A stretch of DNA of 64,000 nucleotides from contig NZ_CP137891.1 of the NCBI RefSeq assembly GCF_033547075.1, forward strand, positions 62,001 through 126,000, written 5' to 3'. Below are positions 27,892-37,466 of the stretch, one piece after another. A program made the position numbers and the translations under genes. This DNA comes from Flavobacterium ardleyense (GTDB lineage Bacteria; Bacteroidota; Bacteroidia; Flavobacteriales; Flavobacteriaceae). The notes below the pieces were generated by a model, which worked only from the letters and a program-made list of their open reading frames with translations, had not been told where the DNA came from and ran no database searches. The number at the start of each line of letters is the position of its first letter. Position 1 is the first letter of the stretch.

Positions 27892-30800
27892 TTAAAAATT
27901 AACTGTTAAACCAAATAATACAGTTTTTACTGTTGGATAAGAATATCCTAAGAACTGTCCTGGAACTAATGATTCGGTAGTACTAGAACCATCAGATGCT
28001 TCATTATTACCAATTCCAATTTCTGGATCTCCGTCAAATTTAGTCCAAGTCGCTAAATTTTGTATAGTACAATAAATTCTAACTTTGTCTAAAGGCAATT
28101 GTTTGAACATATCTCCGCTGAATGTATAACCAACGTTAAGATTTCTCCATCTAATATAACTTGCATCTTCCAAAAATCTATCTGTTACATAATTTGTCTC
28201 AACACCACCATTTAATTGATATGGAGCAGGCAAAGTTGCATCAGTGTTTTCTGGTGTCCAGTAGTCAAATGCTCTAACATCTTGATTTGCTGCAACACCA
28301 CCACTACCATCAGCAAGGTGATCAAAATTTCTTAAGTTAACTGCATAGTTTCCAGATTTGAAAACAAAATCTCCAGAAACATCAAATCCTTTGTAATTAA
28401 ATTCTAAACCAAAACCACCTTCATATTTAGCATAAGGAGTTTTTCCTTCTAATAATTCTTCAGTAGCCTGAGAAAAATCGTTCGTTACAGAACCATCTGG
28501 AGCATAGTACAATGCATCACCATTTGTTGGATCTACACCTGCATATTTAATTAGGTAGAATGTATCAGGAGCATAACCAACTTGATTGATTGTAAATCCA
28601 CGTGGAATTGCATTAGTTGGATTTCCTGGATCATCTAGCAAATTGATCTTTCTGTCAAACTGAGCGAAATTCGCGTAAACTGAAAGACCCATGTCTTTTT
28701 TCTTAATAATGAAACCTTTTGCTTCAAATTCATATCCTTTTGAAGTCCAGTCACCTACGTTTGCAATTGCATCCCAAGTTGTTCCGTTAAGAGAAGAACC
28801 ATCATATAAGAAATCGTTTCTTTTATCTTCAAAATATGAACCAGACAATGCAAGTCTATTTTTAAAGAACTGAGCATCAAATCCTAAGTCAAGTTTTTCA
28901 GCTTTTTCAAACTTAAGGTCAGGATTACCGATATCACCACCTAAGATAGTAGTACCAGACTGTCCTGCGTAGTTTGCGCAAGCATAAGCAATCTGTGCAT
29001 TGTAAGATGTTGTTCCAGCTGTTGAGTTAAGCTCTCCGTAAGAAGCTCTGAATTTTAACAAATCAATACCTTTAACTTGGAAGAAATCTTCTTTTGTAAT
29101 ATTCCATCCAACAGAAGCACCTTTTGCAACTGACCATCTGTTATTTTCTCCAATTCTTGAAGAACCATCACGTCTAGCGTAAAGAGAAAGTAAATATCTT
29201 TCTTTGAAATCATAGTCAATGTTTCCAAAATAAGAAATAGTTCCCGTTTGTAAGTGTGCAGATGTTGCAGTAAGTGGAGTTGTACCACCTCCTACGTCAA
29301 TATTTGGATTAGCAAAACCTTTTCTAGTAGCAGCGTAAGATCTGTAGTTTGTGTTATAATATTCTTGTAACAAGATAACTCCAAAATTGTGAGCCTCGTT
29401 AAAATTGAATTTGTAAGACAATGTATTAGTCCACTGGTATTCAAAATTATCCCATCCCGAATCAGTTTTTTGACCAACAGGTTTTCCACCATTAAGAATT
29501 AAATCTAATTGAGATCCAGGCTTAGTGAAACTTTCACCTTGTCTTCTCTCATAGTTCATACTGAATTTAGTATTGAAAACAAGATCTTTATATAAAGTTA
29601 GCTCAAGGTATGGTCTAACGTAAGTTCTTAGAGTTCTACTAATACTCGTATTGTTTCTAGTAGCTTCAGCGATATTTAGACCTGAATTTGTAGCACTGTA
29701 AACAGGATCTCCATTTAAATCGTAAATAACTTCTCCAGTTAATGGATCTCTATCATAAAGAGTTTCGTATGGATTGTAGTCATACATTGCTCTAAAAGGA
29801 TTCTGAACGTTATTTCTGTCTCTAGGAGCAGTATTAGTTTCGTATGAAGCTCCGATAGAAACTCCAGTTTTTAGCCATTCGTTTGCTTGAAAATCAGAAG
29901 AATAACGACCTGTTATTCTATCATAACCTTTCATTCCGTCAATGATACCAGTGTTTTTATTGTAACCAACAGATAGATAGTGAGTCATTTTTTCACTTCC
30001 TCCAGAAACAGAGAAATCGAAATTTTGAAGGTAACCTTCTCTCAACAAATCTTCTTTCCAATCGTGATCATATGATAATAATAAATTTCTCTCTGCAGGC
30101 GATACTCCAAAAGCTGGACCTTCTCCTAATTGCTCCTCATAAGCAATTTTTTCAGCAGCATTCATCATTCTGTAAGGATCTTCGATTCTGTTTGTAAAAC
30201 CGAAAGAGTTAGAAACTTGGAATTTTGTTTTCCCAGTAGCCGATCCTCTTTTTGTAGTTACTACTACAACACCATTACCACCTTTTACACCGTAAATTGC
30301 AGCAGCAGCACCATCTTTAAGAACTGTAACTGTTTCAACATCAGCAGCAGCAATAGCAGTAAATTCACCTGCACTCACAAAAGCACCGTCAACTACATAT
30401 ACCGCATTAGCATTACCAGATGTGATACCTACAGATCCACGTACACTTACGTAAGCTCTTTGTCCTGGCTGTCCGTTAAGAGAAGTAACCTGAACACCCG
30501 CCGCTTTTCCTTGTAGAGCATTCTCTACAGATACGTTTGGCGCTTGTCTTGTTAGCTCTTCTCCACTTACTACAGAGATTCCTGAAGTAATTGTGTTGGC
30601 AGCTTTCTTGAAGTAACCTAAGTCTGTAGTAATAACTACATCGTCAAGTAAAACTCCGTCAACCATCTTTGCATTAATTGTAGAAGAGTTTCCTACAACC
30701 GCAGTGAAATCACTCATTCCTACAAACGAAAATACTAATACATCACCAGGCTTTGCTGTGATAGAGTATTTTCCATCTAAATCTGTTTGCACACCGTTGC

Positions 30801-30945
30801 TCGTTCCTTTTACAACAACGTTTACGAAAGGCAGTGCTCCCGAAGCATCAGTAACAACACCTGATACAGTTTTTCCTTGTGCAAAGGAAAGCTGCATAGT
30901 CAACGCTATCAGTAGCGTATAAATCCATTTGAACTTTGATCTCAT
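27892..30945 (-). CDS. SusC/RagA family TonB-linked outer-membrane transporter
   Basis: 1017 aa. Signal peptide (ending LSFAQ), then a carboxypeptidase-D-like regulatory domain (GKTVSGVVTDASGALPFVNVVVKG ... GKYSITAKPGDVLVFSFVGM, about 24-95), a TonB plug (DDVVITTDLGYFKKAANTI ... VNALQGKAAGVQVTS-type motif, RGSVGI, DGAAAAIYGVKGGNGVVVVTTK), and a 22-strand barrel ending VKTVLFGLTVNF. Energised uptake of large nutrients through the outer membrane together with the SusD-like lipoprotein. The substrate cannot be told; the neighbouring secreted protease hints at peptides, as an inference only. Confidence 0.95.
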   Translation of the reverse strand: MRSKFKWIYTLLIALTMQLSFAQGKTVSGVVTDASGALPFVNVVVKGTSNGVQTDLDGKYSITAKPGDVLVFSFVGMSDFTAVVGNSSTINAKMVDGVLLDDVVITTDLGYFKKAANTITSGISVVSGEELTRQAPNVSVENALQGKAAGVQVTSLNGQPGQRAYVSVRGSVGITSGNANAVYVVDGAFVSAGEFTAIAAADVETVTVLKDGAAAAIYGVKGGNGVVVVTTKRGSATGKTKFQVSNSFGFTNRIEDPYRMMNAAEKIAYEEQLGEGPAFGVSPAERNLLLSYDHDWKEDLLREGYLQNFDFSVSGGSEKMTHYLSVGYNKNTGIIDGMKGYDRITGRYSSDFQANEWLKTGVSIGASYETNTAPRDRNNVQNPFRAMYDYNPYETLYDRDPLTGEVIYDLNGDPVYSATNSGLNIAEATRNNTSISRTLRTYVRPYLELTLYKDLVFNTKFSMNYERRQGESFTKPGSQLDLILNGGKPVGQKTDSGWDNFEYQWTNTLSYKFNFNEAHNFGVILLQEYYNTNYRSYAATRKGFANPNIDVGGGTTPLTATSAHLQTGTISYFGNIDYDFKERYLLSLYARRDGSSRIGENNRWSVAKGASVGWNITKEDFFQVKGIDLLKFRASYGELNSTAGTTSYNAQIAYACANYAGQSGTTILGGDIGNPDLKFEKAEKLDLGFDAQFFKNRLALSGSYFEDKRNDFLYDGSSLNGTTWDAIANVGDWTSKGYEFEAKGFIIKKKDMGLSVYANFAQFDRKINLLDDPGNPTNAIPRGFTINQVGYAPDTFYLIKYAGVDPTNGDALYYAPDGSVTNDFSQATEELLEGKTPYAKYEGGFGLEFNYKGFDVSGDFVFKSGNYAVNLRNFDHLADGSGGVAANQDVRAFDYWTPENTDATLPAPYQLNGGVETNYVTDRFLEDASYIRWRNLNVGYTFSGDMFKQLPLDKVRIYCTIQNLATWTKFDGDPEIGIGNNEASDGSSTTESLVPGQFLGYSYPTVKTVLFGLTVNF

Positions 30946-31121
30946 TATTACATTTTTTGAGTTAGTTATTCCGCAAACTTCCTAAAAATTTATTAAATAA
31001 AAAAATTTATGCGTTAATAATATCATAGAGTTAGTGTTAAAGCCTCCATAAAGCGCACTATTAAGTACTTTAATACGATGATTTTAGGCGAAGTAATTCA
31101 AAACGTTAAATAAAAGATAGC

Positions 31122-31129
31122 TACTTTTG
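31122..31129 (+). promoter_or_regulatory. -7 box of rnhB
   Basis: TACTTTTG (TAnnTTTG) ending 13 bases before the ATG at 31143; this implies a leader of only a few bases. Confidence 0.6.
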
Positions 31130-31142
31130 CCAAAAAGTTATA

Positions 31143-31751
31143 ATGCTACTTTCTAATTATAGTCAGATCATCCTTGAAGCAGGTACTGATGAGGCTGGAA
31201 GAGGTTGCCTTGCAGGCCCTGTTACAGCTGCGGCTGTTATTTTGCCGGCAGGATTTTGCAATGAGCTTCTTACTGACTCAAAACAGCTAACAAAAAAGAT
31301 TCGGAATGAGTTGCGAGTATTAATAGAAGCTGAGGCAATTTGCTACTCCGTAGTACATGTTGACCATCTAGAAATAGATAAAATTAATATTTTAAATGCT
31401 TCGATAATGGCAATGCAGAATGCTGTTTTAAATCTTAATCCTGTCCCGGAATATCTAATAGTTGATGGCAACCGATTTAAAGCAGTAGGAAATATTCCTT
31501 ATAGTTGCATTGTGAAAGGTGATAGTAAATATTTAAGCATCGCTGCTGCTTCGATTTTGGCAAAAACTTATAGAGATGAGCTTATGCAAAAGTTGCATTT
31601 AGAATACCCAATGTACGATTGGAATAATAACAAAGGTTATCCTACAAAAAAACATCGTGATGCACTCAGTAAGTTTGGACATACACCATTCCATCGTCAA
31701 AGCTTCAAATTATTGCCCTCCGTTGAAAAGCAACAATTGTTAAAACTTTAA
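31143..31751 (+). CDS. rnhB: Ribonuclease HII
   Basis: Removes RNA primers and misincorporated ribonucleotides from RNA/DNA hybrids. 202 aa. The N-terminal catalytic motif is [21 protein letters not shown] (Asp and Glu of DEAGRG), followed by [12 protein letters not shown], the second Asp in LIVDGNRFK, and [24 protein letters not shown]. The C-terminal [27 protein letters not shown] is the usual type 2 RNase H ending. It is the first rightward gene and converges with lipB. Confidence 0.97.
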   Translation: MLLSNYSQIILEAGTDEAGRGCLAGPVTAAAVILPAGFCNELLTDSKQLTKKIRNELRVLIEAEAICYSVVHVDHLEIDKINILNASIMAMQNAVLNLNPVPEYLIVDGNRFKAVGNIPYSCIVKGDSKYLSIAAASILAKTYRDELMQKLHLEYPMYDWNNNKGYPTKKHRDALSKFGHTPFHRQSFKLLPSVEKQQLLKL

Positions 31752-31756
31752 TTATA

Positions 31757-32464
31757 TTAGAAGCGATTTTTAATTTGCGCTTCAAAGACATTTTCAAAAT
31801 GAAATAATATTCGCTCCCGAACTTTTACTAAATCGACAGTTTCTACCCCTAACTCCACATTTAAAGAAGTGACTGCTTTTCCTCGAATTCCGCATGGAAC
31901 GATATTATCAAAATAACCAAGATCGGCATTTACATTTAATGCAAAACCATGCATGGTCACCCAGCGCGAAGCACGTACACCCATTGCACAAATTTTTCGC
32001 GCGAAGGGCGTTCCAACTTCAAGCCAAACACCAGTTTCGCCTGGACTCCTTTCTGAAGTCACGCCAAAGTCAGACAGGGTTAAAATAATTACCTCCTCCA
32101 GAAATCGCAAGTACTTATGAATATCGGTAAAGAAATTATCAAGATCTAAAATTGGATAACCTACAATCTGCCCAGGTCCATGATATGTAATATCTCCTCC
32201 CCTATTAATTTTATAAAATGTTGCACCTTTTTCTTTAAGTTTTTCTTCGCTAAGCAGTAAATGTGAAATATCGCCACTCTTTCCTAAAGTATAAACGTGA
32301 GGATGTTCAACAAATAAAAAATAATTGGGAGTTGCATCCGAAGTCTCTTCTTTTCGATTGCGAGTTTTAACGGCAACAATATCTTTGAATCGTTCTTCTT
32401 GAATATCCCAAACTTCCTTGTAGTCTGCAAGACCTAAATTCTCTAGCAATACTATTTTGTTCAT
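31757..32464 (-). CDS. lipB: Lipoyl(octanoyl) transferase LipB
   Basis: Moves octanoyl groups from acyl carrier protein to apo-lipoyl domains, such as that of the E2 protein encoded at 47945-49264. 235 aa from the ATG at 32464; the open frame extends upstream but a promoter box lies there. Conserved RGGDITYHGPGQIVGYPILDL is present, the catalytic Lys157 lies in RKICAMGVRASRWVTMHG, and Cys191 in PCGIRGKAVTSL. Normal length. Confidence 0.95.
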   Translation of the reverse strand: MNKIVLLENLGLADYKEVWDIQEERFKDIVAVKTRNRKEETSDATPNYFLFVEHPHVYTLGKSGDISHLLLSEEKLKEKGATFYKINRGGDITYHGPGQIVGYPILDLDNFFTDIHKYLRFLEEVIILTLSDFGVTSERSPGETGVWLEVGTPFARKICAMGVRASRWVTMHGFALNVNADLGYFDNIVPCGIRGKAVTSLNVELGVETVDLVKVRERILFHFENVFEAQIKNRF

Positions 32465-32484
32465 CTTATAAATTATTAATGTTG

Positions 32485-32492
32485 CAAAGGTA
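32485..32492 (-). promoter_or_regulatory. -7 box of lipB
   Basis: TACCTTTG on the minus strand, 20 bases before the ATG at 32464. It rules out the upstream in-frame Met at 32539 as the main start. Confidence 0.6.
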
Positions 32493-32544
32493 CTGATATC
32501 AATAAAGGCGGCATCGCAATTCAGATAGTTATTTACCAAAAGAG

Positions 32545-32915
32545 AGCGTATTATAAACTACAGAATTTGACTCTTAACGCTCAGGTAAAAATTAGGGAGT
32601 GAGCATTTCGAGCAAAAACAATAAAATTATAGATCAAATGAAGAATAGTTACCTTCTAATCAATTTTAAAAAAAGCGAATGACTTATCAACAACGAATTT
32701 CACTCTTTACACGCAAGTGAAAAATTAGGGAGCAAACTTTTCGAGTAAAAACAAACAGAGCATAAGTCAAATTAAAGCAATCTATCTTCTAGCAATCATT
32801 TAGATGAAGAAAACGCTTTATCAACAACAGAATTTGACTCTCAACGCCCAAGAGAAAAATAAGGGAGCGAACATTTCGAGTAAAAACAAAAAATTTATAG
32901 TTCAAATCATATCGT
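32545..32915. repeat. Three tandem degenerate repeats of about 133 bases
   Basis: Aligned on GAATTT at 32563, 32695 and 32830 (periods 132 and 135). Each unit has GAATTT-ACTCT, then ACGC about 10 bases later, the core AAAAATTAGGGAGYRARC, TTTCGAGYAAAAACAA, and TCAAAT some 20 bases on. Units 2 and 3 also share TATCAACAAC before the start. The third unit is cut short just before the lysS promoter. No open frame runs through the array. Confidence 0.8.
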
Positions 32916-32959
32916 ATACACTATATGCAAAACCGATTCTTTAAAACTTTTTAATTTTC

Positions 32960-32967
32960 TATCTTTG
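32960..32967 (+). promoter_or_regulatory. -7 box of lysS
   Basis: TATCTTTG ending 12 bases before the ATG at 32980, so the leader is very short. No good TTG 19 bases upstream. Confidence 0.6.
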
Positions 32968-32979
32968 CAGCCTTAAAAT

Positions 32980-34686
32980 ATGACAATGGCATTATCAGAA
33001 CAAGAAATATTGCGTAGAGAAGCTTTACAGCAAATGCGCGAATTGGGAATAGAACCTTATCCTGCAGCAGAATTCACTACCACTAATTACAGCACTGAAA
33101 TTCTAGAAAACTTTGACAAATTTGAGGGAAAAGAAGTAATTCTTGCCGGCCGAATGATGTCGCGCAGAATAATGGGTAAAGCTTCGTTTGCTGAATTAAA
33201 AGATTCTGAAGGTAGAATTCAAGTATATATTGCACGCGATGACGTAAGCAAGGATGACGAAAATACGATGTACAATACTGTTTTTAGAAAACTTTTGGAC
33301 ATTGGAGATTTTATCGGAATTCGTGGAACAGTTTTTAAAACTCAGGTGGGCGAAATTTCCATTCATGCGTATGAACTGACTGTTCTGGCAAAAGCTCTAA
33401 AACCACTTCCGATTGTAAAAACTGATGCGGATGGTAAAATTCACGATGCATTTTCAGATCCTGAGCAAAGATACCGTCGTCGTTATGTAGATTTAATCGT
33501 TAATGATCACGTAAAAGAAACTTTTATAAAACGCACGAAATTGTTTAATGCAATGCGTTCGTTTTTTAATGCTAAAGGTTATTTGGAGGTTGAAACACCA
33601 ATCTTGCAACCTATTCCTGGTGGAGCTGCGGCAAGACCATTTATGACACATCACAACTCGCTTGACATTCCGTTATATATGAGAATTGCAAACGAATTGT
33701 ATCTAAAAAGATTGATCGTTGGAGGATTTGAAGGCGTTTATGAATTCTCGAAAAACTTCAGAAATGAAGGTATGGACAGAACGCATAATCCTGAATTTAC
33801 AGCGATGGAAATCTATGTGGCATACAAGGATTACAATTGGATGATGCGATTTACCGAAAATCTGTTAGAGCATTGCGCAATTGCCGTAAATGGCAAGAGC
33901 ACTGCAACATTTGGTGAACATCAAATTAATTTTCAGGCTCCGTATGCTCGAGTTACAATGACCGATTCTATAAAACATTTTACTGGCTTTGATATTTCAG
34001 GAAAATCTGAATCAGAACTTTTTGATGCTGCAAAAGGAATGGGTATTGACGTTGATAATACGATGGGTAAAGGGAAGTTGATTGATGAAATTTTTGGCGC
34101 AAAATGCGAAGGGAATTATATTCAGCCGACATTTATTACTGATTATCCTATAGAAATGAGCCCTTTATGTAAAGTTCACCGTGACAATCCGGAGCTTACA
34201 GAGCGATTTGAATTGATGGTTTGCGGTAAAGAAGTTGCCAACGCTTATTCTGAACTTAACGACCCAATTGATCAACGGGCACGATTTGAAGATCAATTGA
34301 AGCTGTCGCAAAATGGTGATGATGAAGCAACTGAATTCATTGATTTCGACTTTTTGAGGTCATTGGAATACGGAATGCCGCCAACATCAGGATTAGGAAT
34401 TGGAATGGATCGCTTAATGATGTATTTAACTAATAATGCATCTATTCAAGAAGTACTTTTGTTTCCGCAAATGAGACCAGAAAAGAAAGCTCTTGATCTT
34501 AGTGAAGAGGAAAAAGTTATTTATAATTTTCTTAAAGAAACTCCCGAAATTGCACTTGCCGAACTGAAGAATCAGGCAGGTCTAAGCGGTAAAAAATGGG
34601 ACAATGCGATGAAAGCTTTGACCAAAAATAATGTTGTAAAAGTAGTAGTTGAAGGAGATAGTAAAACCGTAGTTTTAGCAAATTAG
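32980..34686 (+). CDS. lysS: Lysyl-tRNA synthetase, class II
   Basis: Charges tRNA-Lys. 568 aa, about 60 longer than E. coli LysS. The N-terminal OB-fold anticodon-binding domain covers about 50-150 (VILAGRMMSRRIMGKASFAELKDSEGRIQVYI). The class II core has motif 1 around FFNAKGYLEVETPIL, motif 2 FRNEGMDRTHNPEFTAMEIY and motif 3 GLGIGMDRLMMYLT. The extra C-terminal 60 residues (EEEKVIYNFLKETPEIALAELKNQ ... NNVVKVVVEGDSKTVVL) look like a small winged-helix domain. A second ATG two codons in is an alternative start. Confidence 0.97.
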   Translation: MTMALSEQEILRREALQQMRELGIEPYPAAEFTTTNYSTEILENFDKFEGKEVILAGRMMSRRIMGKASFAELKDSEGRIQVYIARDDVSKDDENTMYNTVFRKLLDIGDFIGIRGTVFKTQVGEISIHAYELTVLAKALKPLPIVKTDADGKIHDAFSDPEQRYRRRYVDLIVNDHVKETFIKRTKLFNAMRSFFNAKGYLEVETPILQPIPGGAAARPFMTHHNSLDIPLYMRIANELYLKRLIVGGFEGVYEFSKNFRNEGMDRTHNPEFTAMEIYVAYKDYNWMMRFTENLLEHCAIAVNGKSTATFGEHQINFQAPYARVTMTDSIKHFTGFDISGKSESELFDAAKGMGIDVDNTMGKGKLIDEIFGAKCEGNYIQPTFITDYPIEMSPLCKVHRDNPELTERFELMVCGKEVANAYSELNDPIDQRARFEDQLKLSQNGDDEATEFIDFDFLRSLEYGMPPTSGLGIGMDRLMMYLTNNASIQEVLLFPQMRPEKKALDLSEEEKVIYNFLKETPEIALAELKNQAGLSGKKWDNAMKALTKNNVVKVVVEGDSKTVVLAN

Positions 34687-34704
34687 TTACTAAAAATTTC
34701 AAAG

Positions 34705-34748
34705 AAAAGCGGAGTCATTCACATTGAATTGACTCCGCTTTTTTTTTA
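34705..34748 (+). terminator. Terminator after lysS
   Basis: Perfect 13-bp stem AAAAGCGGAGTCA / TGACTCCGCTTTT (34705-34717 and 34730-34742) followed by a run of T on the plus strand. Confidence 0.92.
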
Positions 34749-34873
34749 TCTATATTCACGTGAATATAATATTTAAGTAGCTCATTTATTAACAAAATTT
34801 TAAAAATAATTTGTTTATCAGTAAAAATAAATTATTTTTGATTTTATTAATTACCGAAAACCAATATTTTAAG

Positions 34874-35212
34874 ATGAAAAAAGCACTTTCTATTATAGCA
34901 TTTATGTTCGTTGTTTCTATTTCTGCAAACGCACAAACACAAAACCCAAAAGAAGCTGGAAAAACTGACGCAAAAAATTTATCAGAATTTGTGGAGCTTA
35001 AAGAAGGACAGCAGGACAAATTAGCAATGTATTTTGCTACAAAGCATGATGCGTACCAAGTTCCAAATCTTTCGGACGCTCGCAAAGCAGCATTGGGCGA
35101 TTATATGATGACAAGCTTAACAGAAATCCTTACGCCTGAGCAAATGGCAAAACTAAAAACAAATCCAGCCCTTTTGAATAAATTAACTGGAATAACTTCT
35201 GCTAAAAAGTAA
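34874..35212 (+). CDS. Small secreted protein of unknown function
   Basis: 112 aa from ATG 34874 (MKKALSIIAFMFVVSISANAQ), a clear signal peptide with cleavage after NAQ. The mature part (about 90 aa) is polar and helical, with EFVELKEGQQDKLAMYFATKHDAYQ and TEILTPEQMAKLKTNPALLNKLTG. The arrangement of a helix followed by LTPEQMAKLK recalls small periplasmic helical proteins, but I cannot assign a family. The 21 codons upstream of this Met in the same frame are AT-rich leader. It converges with hemL. Confidence 0.7.
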   Translation: MKKALSIIAFMFVVSISANAQTQNPKEAGKTDAKNLSEFVELKEGQQDKLAMYFATKHDAYQVPNLSDARKAALGDYMMTSLTEILTPEQMAKLKTNPALLNKLTGITSAKK

Positions 35213-35255
35213 TTTACTTAAACTGAAAGATAGATTTAGGACATTCCTTTACAAG

Positions 35256-35301
35256 AGAATGGCGGTAAAGAAGTTATATATAATTTCCTTACCGCCATTC
35301 T
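35256..35301. terminator. Shared hairpin between convergent genes
   Basis: 13-bp stem AGAATGGCGGTAA / TTACCGCCATTCT with a 20-base AT-rich loop, between the small secreted protein gene and hemL. No strong T-run on either side, so it may act as a weak bidirectional terminator. Confidence 0.6.
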
Positions 35302-35321
35302 TATGTATTACGTCTCTCTCT

Positions 35322-36611
35322 TTATTTTTGATCCTCTGCAAATTTGGCCACAGCCGAAATTGTATGATCTAAATCTTCGTAAGTCAAAGCATCGGTGATA
35401 AACCAAGTTTCGTATGCTGATGGAGCTATGTATACTCCACTTTGCAACAGACTATGAAAAAATGCCTTAAAAATTTTATTATCTCCTGCTACCGAACTTG
35501 CAAAGTCTGTGACTGCTTCTTTAGCAAAATGTACCGAAATCATAGATCCTCTACGATTAATCGTAAAATCTAAAGTCGAATTGTCCAAAACTTTACGCAT
35601 TCCATTTTCTAGATACTCGGTTTTAGCATTAATTCTAGTGTAAATCTCTGGATCGTTGTTCAGTGCTTTCAACATTTCAAGTCCCGCTGCCATTGCTAGT
35701 GGATTTCCTGATAATGTGCCCGCTTGATAAACAGGACCTAGTGGCGCTAGATAGTTCATTATTTCTGCACGAGCAGCAAATGCTCCAACCGGAAGACCTC
35801 CACCAATTACTTTTCCAAAAGTTACAATATCTGCTTTTACATTGTATAATTCTTGAACACCACCTTTTGCAAGACGAAAACCGGTCATTACCTCATCAAA
35901 AATTAACATTGCTCCGTGTTCATCACACAAAGCTCTTAAACCTTCTAGAAATCCTTCTGCTGGCGGAATACATCCCATGTTTCCAGCAACAGGCTCGACG
36001 ATAATGGCTGCTACTTCATTTTTATTTGCGCTAAGCAAGCTCGCAACATTGTCTAAATCATTGTATTTCGCCAAAAGCGTATCTTTCGCAGTTCCGGCTG
36101 TTACTCCCGGACTATTTGGCGAACCGAAAGTAATCGCGCCACTTCCCGCCTGAATCAGAAATGAATCAGAATGCCCGTGATAACAGCCGGCAAACTTTAT
36201 AATTTTATCTCTGTTTGTAAATCCTCTAGCAAGTCTCACCGCGCTCATACAAGCTTCGGTTCCTGAATTCACAAAACGAATTTTATCAATATTCGGAACC
36301 ATAGAAACTGCCAGTTTTGCAATTTCAGTTTCTAATTCAGTAGGTGCTCCAAAAGAAGTGCCCAACTTAGCACGCTCGGTTATAGCATTTACAACAGGAT
36401 CGTACGCATGACCTAAAATCATCGGTCCCCAAGAATTTATATAATCGATATATTTATTTCCATCCTCGTCAAAAAGATAGGCTCCTTTTGCATTTTTAAT
36501 AAAAATTGGCGTTCCACCAACGGCTTTAAAAGCTCTTACAGGCGAATTTACTCCTCCTGGAATTACAGTTTCTGCATCAGCAAATAATTCGCTGCTTCTC
36601 TTATACAACAT
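35322..36611 (-). CDS. hemL: Glutamate-1-semialdehyde 2,1-aminomutase
   Basis: Forms 5-aminolevulinate for haem synthesis by the C5 pathway. 429 aa, usual length. Class III aminotransferase fold with the start [19 protein letters not shown], the PLP-binding [17 protein letters not shown] and [11 protein letters not shown], the [11 protein letters not shown] motif, and the Schiff-base Lys267 in [18 protein letters not shown]. It lies 6 bases upstream of the glucosaminidase gene's stop in the opposite sense of transcription order, that is, it follows that gene on the minus strand. Confidence 0.97.
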   Translation of the reverse strand: MLYKRSSELFADAETVIPGGVNSPVRAFKAVGGTPIFIKNAKGAYLFDEDGNKYIDYINSWGPMILGHAYDPVVNAITERAKLGTSFGAPTELETEIAKLAVSMVPNIDKIRFVNSGTEACMSAVRLARGFTNRDKIIKFAGCYHGHSDSFLIQAGSGAITFGSPNSPGVTAGTAKDTLLAKYNDLDNVASLLSANKNEVAAIIVEPVAGNMGCIPPAEGFLEGLRALCDEHGAMLIFDEVMTGFRLAKGGVQELYNVKADIVTFGKVIGGGLPVGAFAARAEIMNYLAPLGPVYQAGTLSGNPLAMAAGLEMLKALNNDPEIYTRINAKTEYLENGMRKVLDNSTLDFTINRRGSMISVHFAKEAVTDFASSVAGDNKIFKAFFHSLLQSGVYIAPSAYETWFITDALTYEDLDHTISAVAKFAEDQK

Positions 36612-36617
36612 CTTTAT

Positions 36618-37466
36618 TTATTTTATCTTTAATGATTGGCCAATAGAAATGGCATTGTCTATAATTTTATTCTTAATACGAAGACTTTCGATACTAATAT
36701 TAAATTTTTTTGAAATAGAATACAAAGTGTCACCTTTTTGAACTTCGTAATAACTATCGTCGTTACTAGCGTAGTCATTTGGATTATATTTGCTATCCAT
36801 AACTTCTGCATCATATCTATCAAGCCTGTAACGTTCAATCAAGCTAATTAACTTGTCTGGATATTTTGGATCTGTAGCATAACCAGCGTTTTTTAATCCT
36901 CTTGCCCAAGCTTTATAATCATCTTTCTTTAATGAGAAAAGTGAATTATATCTTGCACGACCAGTCAAAAATAGAGCGTGATCGCGATATGATTCTGCTG
37001 GATGATTATATTTTCTAAAGCATTCTTGCTCGCTATCATCGTCATGCTTCACACTTGGTCCTTCCCATCCGGTATGGCATTTTATTCCAAAATGATTATT
37101 AGCATTTGTGCACAACGTTCCTGTGCCGGATCCCGACTCTAAAATTCCTTGTGCTATAATTATACTTGCCGGGATTCCGTATTCGCGCATATTGCTTTGC
37201 GCGATTCCTCTATAAGTAGAAATATAGGAATTCACAATCTCGGTAGTTACTCTTACATTTGAGGTTGCCGTTAATACTTCGGGAGTTGAAGGAGAAGTTG
37301 TAGTGGTGGGTTTGGACACCACTGCTGTAGGTTTTCTAACTGCAGGTTTTCGTGTGACCGTTTTTGTTGTTTTGTGCTTTTTGGATGAAGATTTTTTCTT
37401 AGACTTACTCGCGCCGCAGCTAAATAAAAGCATACTGAACAGTAAAATAAAAATAGTTCTAGTCAT
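36618..37466 (-). CDS. LysM glucosaminidase lipoprotein (cell wall hydrolase)
   Basis: 282 aa. Lipoprotein signal MTRTIFILLFSMLLFSC with Cys17, then a very basic low-complexity linker (SKSKKKSSSKKHKTTKTVTRK, then Thr/Pro/Ser-rich to about 70). The GH73-type glucosaminidase domain (about 75-215) shows the catalytic Glu in QGILESGSGTGTL, HFGIKCHTGW and the YNHPAESYRDHALFL block. The C-terminal LysM (about 236-282) is YEVQKGDTLYSISKKFNISIESL. It cleaves peptidoglycan glycan strands at the outer membrane inner face, by inference from the lipid anchor. Its start overlaps the end of the next upstream gene by 8 bases. Confidence 0.88.
   Translation of the reverse strand: MTRTIFILLFSMLLFSCGASKSKKKSSSKKHKTTKTVTRKPAVRKPTAVVSKPTTTTSPSTPEVLTATSNVRVTTEIVNSYISTYRGIAQSNMREYGIPASIIIAQGILESGSGTGTLCTNANNHFGIKCHTGWEGPSVKHDDDSEQECFRKYNHPAESYRDHALFLTGRARYNSLFSLKKDDYKAWARGLKNAGYATDPKYPDKLISLIERYRLDRYDAEVMDSKYNPNDYASNDDSYYEVQKGDTLYSISKKFNISIESLRIKNKIIDNAISIGQSLKIK

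Noticed and set aside
32545..32915. CRISPR or riboswitch explanation for the tandem repeats upstream of lysS
   Set aside because: Units of about 133 bases with whole-unit similarity do not fit CRISPR; the array lies upstream of the predicted lysS start, so it is not in the lysS leader.
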